Assembly (NCBI RefSeq): GCF_963678635.1
Contig: NC_087063.1
Span: 1,280,287 to 1,344,286 of the forward strand
DNA from: Symsagittifera roscoffensis
Lineage: Eukaryota > Xenacoelomorpha > Acoela > Convolutidae
Reading direction: 5' to 3'
Length of the DNA stretch: 64,000 nt
Position 1 is the stretch's first letter, and each line of letters starts with the position of its first letter. The notes beneath the pieces are model-generated. The model was not told the origin of the DNA, did not search any database, and saw only the letters and a list, made by a program, of their open reading frames with translations. The position numbers and the translations under genes are program-made. Below, piece by piece: positions 27,318-35,794 of this stretch.

Positions 27318-30300
27318 TCAACGCTGGATTGAAACCGTGGTGTCCAGTGTGTTCAACAACACACTGACACACAGTCCGTTTCGCGTTACCGAGAAGCTCC
27401 GGCCTAAAATCACCGAACTCTGACTATTTGGATTCAGTACTAAGCAAACCTGTTTGCTATCACTTAACGAATTTAAATTTCTCATTCTAAAAATTGCTAC
27501 TACAGCTTGTCCTGGTTGTAACTTTACTTTTCTATCCAAAAAAACTGGTACCTTATTTTCATCTGTTATTATCCTATTAATTGGTCTCTTAACATACTTT
27601 CGGTCCGGGTTTCTAATCCGTATTAGACCGTTGTTCAAGTCAATCATCACGTCAAAATTCCTGACAAAATCTCTGCCCAAGATGAATTGGTCGGCGTCGT
27701 CCAGATTCTCTACCACCAGGAAGCTCATCCAAAGGTCTCGTCCTCCCATGTGAAGGACCGTTATCGGTGTTCTTCCGGCCACGTAGATGGCTCCTCGATT
27801 TGCGGCGGCCAGTCGGAGGTTCGTAGGAATCAGATCTTCCCGTGTGAAGCCCATTCTTTCCCAAGTTTTTATCGGCATCACACTCACCACCGCTCCTGTG
27901 TCCAGAAGCCCTGTGACTCCGATTTTTGTTCCGTTGGTGTCGAGCAGGTGTGCTGTCACATCTGCTTCATATCCAATGTGTACCGCGTCTTGTTCCATCA
28001 TGGCGTCATGGCCTATCCTGCGGACTTTGAGTTCCTCTTCACCCAAATAGATCTGCCCTATTTGGTCATCATCTTTTGTTACATAAGTCCTGGTGTAGAT
28101 ACTGATCCCATCCACGTTCAGCATCACTTGATACGGCCCATAGACTTCTAGGTAGCGTCCATGAAGTTTCTTCATGCGAGGGCCACCCGTGGTCAGTAGT
28201 GCCCTCACAGCCCTCGACTCGGTGCGTGGCTCCATCTGCCTCAGATAGTCTGCATATGTGTCCAAATGCATCAAAGTGAACTCAGACGGTTCACTCAGAT
28301 TTCTGATTACCTGATGCCCTGCCACCGAGATTATCCACTGTATTTTACTTCCTTGCGGTGCCATACCGAACCTCTGACCAGAGATAACATTAAGTTTCAT
28401 GCTCAAGCTGCTTGGTGCTTTTGCCTCTTCAACTTCCGTTGCTTCAAAGGCGTTCAGTTGCTCCTGTAATTTTTCATTCTCCAGCTCGAGTTTCACCTTT
28501 TGCTCAATCTCTTTCGTCACTAGTTCCTGCTGTACCCTATTTATAGCATCCCTCGCAGCTGCCCTATAATCGATTTTGAAGTCATCGGCCGCAGTTGCTG
28601 GTTCCGGTTCACGTGCTTCCTCTGTTACCGCTTGCATCTTCTTTGCTACCAGCTCTTGAGGTTTATCCTTTCTGCGTGCCTCCGCTTCACTCAAAAGTCG
28701 AGCCTTGCTGGCTTTCACTCCTGACAAAGCTTCTTCATGTCTTGGATGCTTGATGTCTGCCACTGCATCCCAGAATTGCGGACAATCTGATTTAAAATGA
28801 CCTTCCAAGTTACAAAAGAAACACCTCGGGCCGAATTTTGCAATTACTCCTCTCATGAAATCCTCATGATCCAACTCTGACGCATCTTCGTCCTCGAGGC
28901 TAAAGCCTATTGCTTTCATGCCTTGTTTGTAAGCTGGGCATGCTGACACATGATGGTCTGTTGAACTGCAATTAGCACAAGAACGTCTCTTGTCCATATC
29001 ATCCCTCGGTTTATACCAATTGTTCCCTTGGTTTGCTGGTCCGTTGTTAAAATTGCCATAATTTTTCTTGTAATATCCAGATCTCGAAGGAGGTTTCAAC
29101 AAAAGATACTCTTTTGATTTGAGCCTCAACTCCTCCGGTGTTGGCGCATTAGTTGATAGTGGTGTGTAATGCGTTGCTAGCATCGTACGAAGTTCATCAT
29201 TTTTCACACCATCGATGAATTTTGAGGCTACGGCCAGGTTCATCCTTCGGTTTGACTCATCCGGTTGGCTGCGTCTTCTCAGCATTTCCAAATCATCGAG
29301 AAACTTGTCTATTGTTTCATCTTCTCGTTGCCTCCGTTTCTCGAAGCGCATCATCGCCTGGTGCCCCTGCACCCCTGATCCGAAACGGTTTAACAAGATT
29401 TCGAAGATTTTCTCTGCAGTGTCACATTGATACTGTTTCTTGGCCATGACACAGTTCAGGGCTGTCCCTTCTAAGTTGCTGGTGAGCGCGCTGCATTCCT
29501 GTCTCTCCGACAAGTCCTCTTCCTCGAAATGCAGCTTCATTACCTCTATCCAGGTATCAATACAGCCATCAGATTCGTCTTTGTAGCATCTTGGTTTCTT
29601 AAAGACTCTTCTGGACTTCTCACTGCGTTCATTGGTTCTTGATAACCTCGTCAGGAATGTCTCTAAAGACCTGTTCAGGGGTTCAAATGCTGTGGCCATT
29701 GCCGTAGCATCCCTTGAGTGTCCCGCTTGAGTGTCCTCACACCTTGTCGAAGGCTCTGTGTGCGGTGCATCCCTGCAATCCGAATCACCATGAGCGTTTC
29801 CCGCTTGGCCCATATGACTCCTCCTCGGGCTTGTATGCCCCATGTTGCCAGAATCGCTTCTCCCAGTCGCATGTGTGCTTTGCGTTGGTCGTTCGTTCGA
29901 GGTTTGTCTGTTCCCCGTTGAACTTGCTCTACTGTTCGGGCCCCATGCTGTATTACCCCTTGTGGCATAGCCTGATGAACTGCCCCTGCCTCTAGTGGAT
30001 CCATACGTCTTCCTCCTTTGATGTTCATTGAAGTTCACCCTCGGTTCCCTGCTGGGACCTCCCGAGTTCGGCTCTCCTTCTTTTGGTCCACTCTTGCTGC
30101 TTAGTAGCCCGTCCAACCTATCCATGATAGCCTGAGTTCGCCTCTCCATCATCGCGTCTATCTTTGTGTCAAGAGACCCAAGAGACTGCTCTTGCTGAAT
30201 TCTTAATTTCTCCATGTCGGCTCTTAAACGTAACTCCCTCTGTTCCGCCTCTCTTGTCATTCGCGACAAGTTCCTCGTCATATGTTCGTCCGTTCTTTCT

Positions 30301-31379
30301 TTCAAGCGTTTTTCGCTTCTGCTAACTTCTTGTCTGTTGCGGTTTATTTCTTCCCGCAGACTTTCTCTTTCAATGTGAACTGCTCTTTCTAGTTCACTCA
30401 TCCTTATCGACATCTGTTCATTTTGTTCTCCTAAACTGCCCACTATGTTGTTTAAGGCTTCCTCTAGTGCTGCCCCGTTATCCATGAGTGGCGTCACTAG
30501 TGGTGGTGTAACCCTGTCGGTCCCAGGTAACTTCGTGCTTGTCGAGATCCGGGCCTTGACTCTCTGCTTCAACGTCTTTTCATTATTTAATTCAGGATCC
30601 ATTAACGCGTTGCCAAGCCCTCTGGTTCTACTCTCTCCAGGTTGTGGCTCCGAACTTGTCCTAATCGCGAAGTCCTTTGACTGGCCCGGTGTGTTTGCCT
30701 CTTTGCTTATCGTTGTCACTACACCAAATTTATCCATGGTTCCAGTCTCTCTTCCGACGTGTGCCTCACTCTCCTGGATCGAACTATTGAGGCTGACTTG
30801 AGATCCAAAGTCCCCTTGCTCCTCTTCATCCTCTTCCTCCTGGGACTCACCATCGTTTCCTGCTCCTCCTCCCATGCTGAATGGAAAGATGTTTCCGAAG
30901 GTGTTCTTCGTTCTTTCTGAGAACGATGATGAGGTTGTTTGTTTCCCAGTTCCGCTTGCCATCATAGTGTTGTCTGTCGGAGAACTTCTAGTTGCCGTTA
31001 CTTCAGTTGAGATGTCGGACAGTTCCGACATCTCCTCTCGATCCAATGTCCCGGTGGAAGTGGCAAAATCATGGCCTTGTTCTACCGGAGTAGATTCACT
31101 CGCCAGCCTTCCGCCTCTCCCTTCCAGTCCATTTACTCCCTGGTTGTCGTTCATGGTATGGTCCGTATTGACCTCCACTTCTAACAGTTCTCTTCGCTCT
31201 TCTGAGGTCTTCTGACTTCTCGTTTCAACCATTCTGCCTGAAACCGTCTCCTCTTTATCGGACCGGGTTCGCTTGATCCAATCCACAAAAGGATCGGTCA
31301 TCGTTTTTCTTTGCTTTTCAGGTATGAATTTCCTAGAGCTATTACCTCGTTTTGGTATCCTTGACTTGTCTAAACTCAT
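27318..31379 (-). CDS. gag: Element C gag with CCHC knuckles and aspartic protease
   Basis: The ATG is at 31377-31379 and TGA at 27318-27320, 1353 codons. The first ~320 residues are polar and low-complexity. A coiled coil follows at ~320-415 (SELERAVHIERESLREEI...). A capsid-like helical domain lies at ~590-735 (DTWIEVMKLHFEE, KIFEILLNRFG, KFIDGVKNDEL). Two CX2CX4HX4C knuckles are at ~800 (CANCSSTDHHVSAC) and ~852 (CFFCNLEGHFKSDC). The retropepsin-like protease has its catalytic LLDTGAVVSVMP at ~1156 and a second conserved block, FILGRDFVRNFDV. Products would coat and package the element RNA and cleave the polyprotein. The stop is in the same frame as pol, with AAGAAGCTT following. Confidence 0.92.
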   Translation of the reverse strand: MSLDKSRIPKRGNSSRKFIPEKQRKTMTDPFVDWIKRTRSDKEETVSGRMVETRSQKTSEERRELLEVEVNTDHTMNDNQGVNGLEGRGGRLASESTPVEQGHDFATSTGTLDREEMSELSDISTEVTATRSSPTDNTMMASGTGKQTTSSSFSERTKNTFGNIFPFSMGGGAGNDGESQEEEDEEEQGDFGSQVSLNSSIQESEAHVGRETGTMDKFGVVTTISKEANTPGQSKDFAIRTSSEPQPGESRTRGLGNALMDPELNNEKTLKQRVKARISTSTKLPGTDRVTPPLVTPLMDNGAALEEALNNIVGSLGEQNEQMSIRMSELERAVHIERESLREEINRNRQEVSRSEKRLKERTDEHMTRNLSRMTREAEQRELRLRADMEKLRIQQEQSLGSLDTKIDAMMERRTQAIMDRLDGLLSSKSGPKEGEPNSGGPSREPRVNFNEHQRRKTYGSTRGRGSSSGYATRGNTAWGPNSRASSTGNRQTSNERPTQSTHATGRSDSGNMGHTSPRRSHMGQAGNAHGDSDCRDAPHTEPSTRCEDTQAGHSRDATAMATAFEPLNRSLETFLTRLSRTNERSEKSRRVFKKPRCYKDESDGCIDTWIEVMKLHFEEEDLSERQECSALTSNLEGTALNCVMAKKQYQCDTAEKIFEILLNRFGSGVQGHQAMMRFEKRRQREDETIDKFLDDLEMLRRRSQPDESNRRMNLAVASKFIDGVKNDELRTMLATHYTPLSTNAPTPEELRLKSKEYLLLKPPSRSGYYKKNYGNFNNGPANQGNNWYKPRDDMDKRRSCANCSSTDHHVSACPAYKQGMKAIGFSLEDEDASELDHEDFMRGVIAKFGPRCFFCNLEGHFKSDCPQFWDAVADIKHPRHEEALSGVKASKARLLSEAEARRKDKPQELVAKKMQAVTEEAREPEPATAADDFKIDYRAAARDAINRVQQELVTKEIEQKVKLELENEKLQEQLNAFEATEVEEAKAPSSLSMKLNVISGQRFGMAPQGSKIQWIISVAGHQVIRNLSEPSEFTLMHLDTYADYLRQMEPRTESRAVRALLTTGGPRMKKLHGRYLEVYGPYQVMLNVDGISIYTRTYVTKDDDQIGQIYLGEEELKVRRIGHDAMMEQDAVHIGYEADVTAHLLDTNGTKIGVTGLLDTGAVVSVMPIKTWERMGFTREDLIPTNLRLAAANRGAIYVAGRTPITVLHMGGRDLWMSFLVVENLDDADQFILGRDFVRNFDVMIDLNNGLIRIRNPDRKYVKRPINRIITDENKVPVFLDRKVKLQPGQAVVAIFRMRNLNSLSDSKQVCLVLNPNSQSSVILGRSFSVTRNGLCVSVLLNTLDTTVSIQR

Positions 31380-34300
31380 TCTTTATTTGTCACTTTCCTA
31401 TGCCCACTCTTGACTCAATTGCTAGAGACCTTATAGTTTTATTAACAATAATAATGACACAACACAATAAATTTCACCAGATTCTACTAAATAGTGACCA
31501 CGAATCCCTGTATGTTGTCAGAGTACAGTTTGTATAAAATTTATTCACACTGACCGATTATCGGTCCAAAGATCTGGAAACTAGCACAATATGATGTTAT
31601 CAGTCAATTTTAAAAGATAGTGTACTCACTACCCAATCAAGCACAGTTTAGGATGATTTAAAATCAAAAACAAAAAATATATATTGACACAATATGAATG
31701 TATATATAAAAAAACAAATGTGTCTTGTACTCTTAGTCGGTCGCAGTACAATAGTTGAACCTGTCTTTTAAAGAAAAAGCTTTCCCTGCTTGGTGCTGCA
31801 CCAAACAGACAAGACTTTGAAGGCAGTTATTTTCTCAAGTGGGCGTCTATTGCACCCACCGAGTACTGTGTTACCTATCTGCCTTCGGACTGCCCGAGCT
31901 AGACCTACTAAAATCCTCAGGGCAGTCACTTTTCCCAAAAAACGTGTTATGTTCCAATCCACACCAATGAGTCACGCTCTTTTTAATTTAGACTTAGTGT
32001 CGCGAATATCCGAGTTCGGACCTGTTTTGTATTAGTCTGGTTCTTTTTGAAAGGCAAGTTACCAGTGCAGTCACTGATACCTAGCCTGTGTATTAATAAC
32101 CTAATACCTCTCGCTTTTTAGTCTTTCTTTCGTTTACCTAAGTCCTTAATAAAATAATACCCCTCCGGATTGGCACAAATAGGACCCTTCCGGACTGTCA
32201 GAATATAGACCCCTCCGGATTGGGACCCCTCCGAGTTAGTTAATAGTAGACCCCTCCGGATTTGGACCCCTCCGAATTAGCAACTATAAGACCCCTCCGG
32301 ATTCGAACCCCTCCGGTTTTGTGGAAAGTAGACCCCTCCGGATTCGGACCCCTCTGACTTTGAAAAATTTCGACCCCTCCGGATTGGGAGCCCTTAACTC
32401 TGTCAAAGTAGCTTTTCGTAGTTCTCTTAATTTCAGCTTATACCACTCCGGATACGTTCTGCGTTGCTTTTATGCTGTTTGAATTAACTGGGAAGGGTAT
32501 AGGGTCCTTTCCTAGACCCCTCCGGATTGAAGTTAAGGCACTTATTTGACAATTCACACTAACGGTGAAGGGTCTTATCACTTGCCTAATTTCGACCCTA
32601 TTATGGTTGTCTTGTGCCTTCAGCCCTCCCTTTTTGTCTAGAACTGTCTTAAGTTACTTAGTTCAATCGCTATCAACTTTTGGTAGGAGTATAAGGGTTT
32701 TTCAGAAAAGTTTATAAAACGTGAAGGGTGTACCCCTCCGGATTTGTGTAATTTTTCTAAAAACAATCTCAAAAATTTTCTCGCTCGCTTTTTCGAGTAA
32801 TTCTTTTTTTTACTAGTAAGTTCAGCTAATTTCTGATCTAATGGTACCAAGATTGACTCGATATGCTCTGTAGTTCCAAAGTTATTAACCAAAACGTCTT
32901 TTTTCCAAACTCAAAAATTTTCTCTCTTATAGGTTCCGCCTAACTTTTTCCGCAAATCTGGTCCTTTCGACCTAAAAATTATTGATCTGAGCTCAGAAGG
33001 CCTATACTCTTCTAGTTCAATGCAAAAGACCCGATCTAAAACGCTTTTGTAGAAAAAATTTGCGAAAAACTATGCTACCTGGACCCCTCCGGATTGATGA
33101 ATCCACCAAATCAAAAACGTTATGTTCGATTTCTCTGCAACCCGGAAGGCTTTCGGGTAGCGGGTTTTAAAACTCGTAGATTCACTAGTGGACGTTGTCC
33201 GAACAACTATTTTTACTGTCCTAACTCAAAGATTTCAAAAAATTTTCTGATTTTATAGTGCTTCTTACTATCAAAAATGGGAAAATTTGGTTTTTGGTAC
33301 CAAACTAGTTCCAACCACTTCCGAACTAAAGTTAACCGGTTCTACTTATTACAGTAGTGCAGTTACGATGTAACACACTAACTTAGCGCTTTTTTCCGTT
33401 TCAAAAAATATCGATATCTCAAAAATCGCGACTTGTGGGGGGATCAAAATATCGCTATTTTGACCCTAAAAACCGGTCTGTTTTCGTTGTTTTTCACTGA
33501 AACACGATATAAGACTATTAATATAGGCTATATAAATAATAATATTAGTAATACTATACCCCTCCGGGTTTGTTTATTATCCGAATTAAGGTGCTTAACT
33601 CGGATATTCGCAGTTCGGTGAAGGGTCACTACAGTGCAGCACTGTCGAGCCCCCCACAGATTACTATCTTACTTTTTGTACCTAAAGGGATACAAAACTT
33701 GTTAACGATACCCAACAGTCGATTGTTGTTGTCGTTGAGCCCCTTCTTGTTGCTCCTTGTACTGCTTGCCGGATCGGTCTTCACCCAGGACCCTTCCGAA
33801 TTGAGCGCAAATCAGCTGACCCTTCCGGATTGAGCGCAATTTATCATTAACGTGCTTAAATGCTCAAATAACCCTACAGTACAAGCCTCACAAACGGGCT
33901 ACAAAACTGATCGTAACGATCCTGACTGATATAAATGCCTGTAATAACAATATATCTATCAACAACAAACGGGGGGTTGAATCACAACTTGTCTGGGGGG
34001 ATGATTTCTACTGATTTTTTACTTTTTTTTTTACTATTTTTGGTTTTTTCGGTTATTTTTTATGTTTTTTGTTTTTCTTGGGTACTATACTATTTTTTGT
34101 TTGGTTTCACTTATATCTTTAAGTTTTTTTGGTCCCAAACCACTCAGGGGATGAGGGGTTCATGATTCCCCCCACCCTTCCTGGTTCGTGAATTTTCGGT
34201 CTTAACTAGGTTAAAAAACTATTCACGGTAATCCGGAAGGCTTCCGCGTTCCGAACTACCCTTCCGCCCCGGCAGTTTAGGCCTATTAAGGGCGTTAATG

Positions 34301-34393
34301 TGAGCATCCGCTCGGCGCGGAGTGCTCGTTAACGGTTCCGCCGGTCATGATGTTATGAAAGAATAACACCCAGGAGCGCCATAAAAACATACA
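31380..34393 (-). other. Element C 5' leader with dispersed TCCGGA repeats
   Basis: This is a non-coding leader of about 3 kb between the 5' LTR and gag. Between 32158 and 33835 about seventeen copies of a short motif occur (plus strand ACCCCTCCGGATT; sense AATCCGGAGGGGT), densest at 32158-32395 where they recur every 15-40 bases. A T-rich tract (A-rich in sense) lies at 34010-34135. No conserved ORF was recognised. The leader is much longer than in typical gypsy elements and may hold packaging or translation-control structures (inference). Confidence 0.7.
34364..34381 (-). other. Candidate primer-binding site
   Basis: On the sense strand TGGCGCTCCTGGGTG begins 12 bases after the 5' LTR. A TGG start is usual for tRNA-primed sites, and TGGCGCTCC is at the same offset in element B (9543-9551). 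The 12-base gap is unusual and I could not assign a tRNA. Confidence 0.35.
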
Positions 34394-35330
34394 TGTAACA
34401 TTCGCCCGGAAGATACATATCGACGGATAACAAAACTAAGTCTTAAGACGACTGGCTAGCGTCTAAACAGAGCTTTGCATGTTTTTCACCGTCTCTACCA
34501 AGCCAGTACTTTTCGGTGGTCTTTCTTACATCGGGTCGACAAAAACGTTACTGTTCTCCGGCTTCGACCAGAACGCTCAAATTAACTGAATTACATGCAA
34601 AAATAGTGAGCTCATGGCTGGGTCTCAGTATCCCCAGACCACGAGGTCACTCCTAAAAACAGGGCTACTATTTATTATATTACTATTGTTTTTGTTCAGT
34701 AGATAAAAATCATCATCTCCATCGAAGATGGATCAACCCTTTCCCCCCCAACTCTTAGCACCTCATCCTTGTCAAAACTAATCCAAATATCAATTAAATT
34801 CAAGTCAGGACATGACATGATGCTAAAAGTTCATATGAGTCAATAAAATTTTTCCGTCCCGAGACCCTTCCGGATTCCCGAATCCAGTGAATCAAGCTCC
34901 TCAAGTCCGAATTCACGATAACACGGAGGGCTGATTTCTTACCCTTCACCGTTGTTCGCAACGGCCTTGCAACTATTGTAGCAGCACACTAGTTGCAACT
35001 CGGAACGTTCTCTGCACTCTGCTGCTGTTTTTCTTCAATTTCGACTTCTTCAATTTCGATCAAGTTGTTCTCGTCAGCGCAACCAACGTTGTTGTTCTGT
35101 TTTTTCACTCGTTTTTTGTTAAAAATGGCCGTTTCAGCATTTCTCAGAAATGTGACGTCATCATTCGAATTTTTGAAATTTTAAAATACTAGAATATTCC
35201 AGCCTTCACCGTTTGGCTAAACGTTCCAATAACGCCCTTAGTTTTTAAAAACCACCAATCCGGAAGGCTTACTGCTAAAATTCCGAATTCTGCAGAGATT
35301 GCATTTTCCACATTCTGGTCGAATGTCACA
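34394..35330 (-). repeat. Element C 5' LTR
   Basis: TGTAACATTCG to CGAATGTCACA, 937 bp, the same length as the 3' LTR. Both share diagnostic variants absent from B (for example CTTACATCGGG, AAAAATAGTGAGC, CCCGAATCCAGTG). It carries TGACGTCA at 35153-35160 and the same hairpins. Its last ~190 bp resemble the B-type LTR instead of the C 3' LTR. Confidence 0.9.
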
Positions 35331-35425
35331 GTTAAAAACATTTAAAGCTCTGTTTAGACGTTAGCCAGTCGTCTTAGGACTTAGTTTTATTTTCCCTCGA
35401 TATGTATCTTCCGGGCGAATGTTAC
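35331..35425 (+). repeat. Element A LTR, terminal fragment
   Basis: Plus-strand LTR end running GTTAAAAACATTTAAAGCTCTG... to ...CGGGCGAATGTTACA. It resumes where the fragment at 10504-10675 stops, showing that C inserted into this LTR. Host sequence starts at 35426. Confidence 0.85.
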
Positions 35426-35522
35426 AATTATCTGGCGTTCGATTAAAATAAATCAATACACGGACAATGCAACGTTTCTAATTTTTCAGATCTTTGATCG
35501 TTTTGTAAGTATTGTAAAAAGT

Positions 35523-35570
35523 TTTAATCCTGATGATGCACAAATTGTGCGAAAACGTTTGAATTAACAT
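35523..35570 (+). ncRNA. Hammerhead-ribozyme-like motif
   Basis: CTGATGA (35530-35536) is followed by one T, a GCAC/GTGC stem with an AAATT loop (538-550) and GAAA (551-554). The outer flanks GTTTTAATC and GAATTAAC can pair, and ACGTT could make the minimal stem III typical of Penelope-element and retrozyme hammerheads. The extra T before stem II departs from the consensus. It is probably a degenerate remnant; activity is untested. Confidence 0.35.
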
Positions 35571-35794
35571 TTTAGATTTCTTATAAATCAATACAGCTTT
35601 TCAAAATTGATAGTTTATCCCCAATTGTGTTTCTAGAATTGCTGGACTGATTCTTTTGCTTGGTAGTTACGGATACGCACTTAAAGTACGATGGATAACA
35701 AACGTAATTGCTTGTCCTTTCAATTAATTTTGAACAGTGTATGAAAACTAGGTTTTCAGATATTACAAATGTACTTCAACTATTAGTTGGAACA

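Larger units (their letters stand above)
10676..35330 (-). mobile_element. Element C: giant 24.7-kb Ty3/gypsy-class LTR retrotransposon
   Basis: This minus-strand element is bounded by two 937-bp LTRs (10676-11612 and 34394-35330). In sense order it has a 3-kb leader, gag-protease (31379-27318), pol with RT, RNase H, integrase and a macro-like C-terminus (to 21777), a 400-bp spacer, then accessory ORF3 to ORF6 (21377-12432) and a 3' region with a polypurine tract. RT-before-integrase order, CCHC knuckles and a GPY/F-like region after integrase place it in Ty3/gypsy. It sits in the A LTR; the flanks GTT/GTT suggest a very short target duplication. All coding blocks share one reading frame, interrupted by in-frame stops rather than frameshifts. 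Usual gypsy elements are 5-10 kb, so this one is exceptionally large. Confidence 0.93.

Noticed and set aside
34364-34381. Assignment of the primer-binding site to tRNA-Lys
   Set aside because: The element B version (TGGCGCTCCACGGTGGGC) loosely resembles a Lys-type site, but C diverges after nine bases and B may be joined to other sequence there.
35708-35794. SUCLA2 start at the upstream ATG 35708
   Set aside because: It lies upstream of a good acceptor (35751-35759) and the extra 29 residues do not look like a targeting peptide; 35795 fits better, though only mRNA data can settle it.
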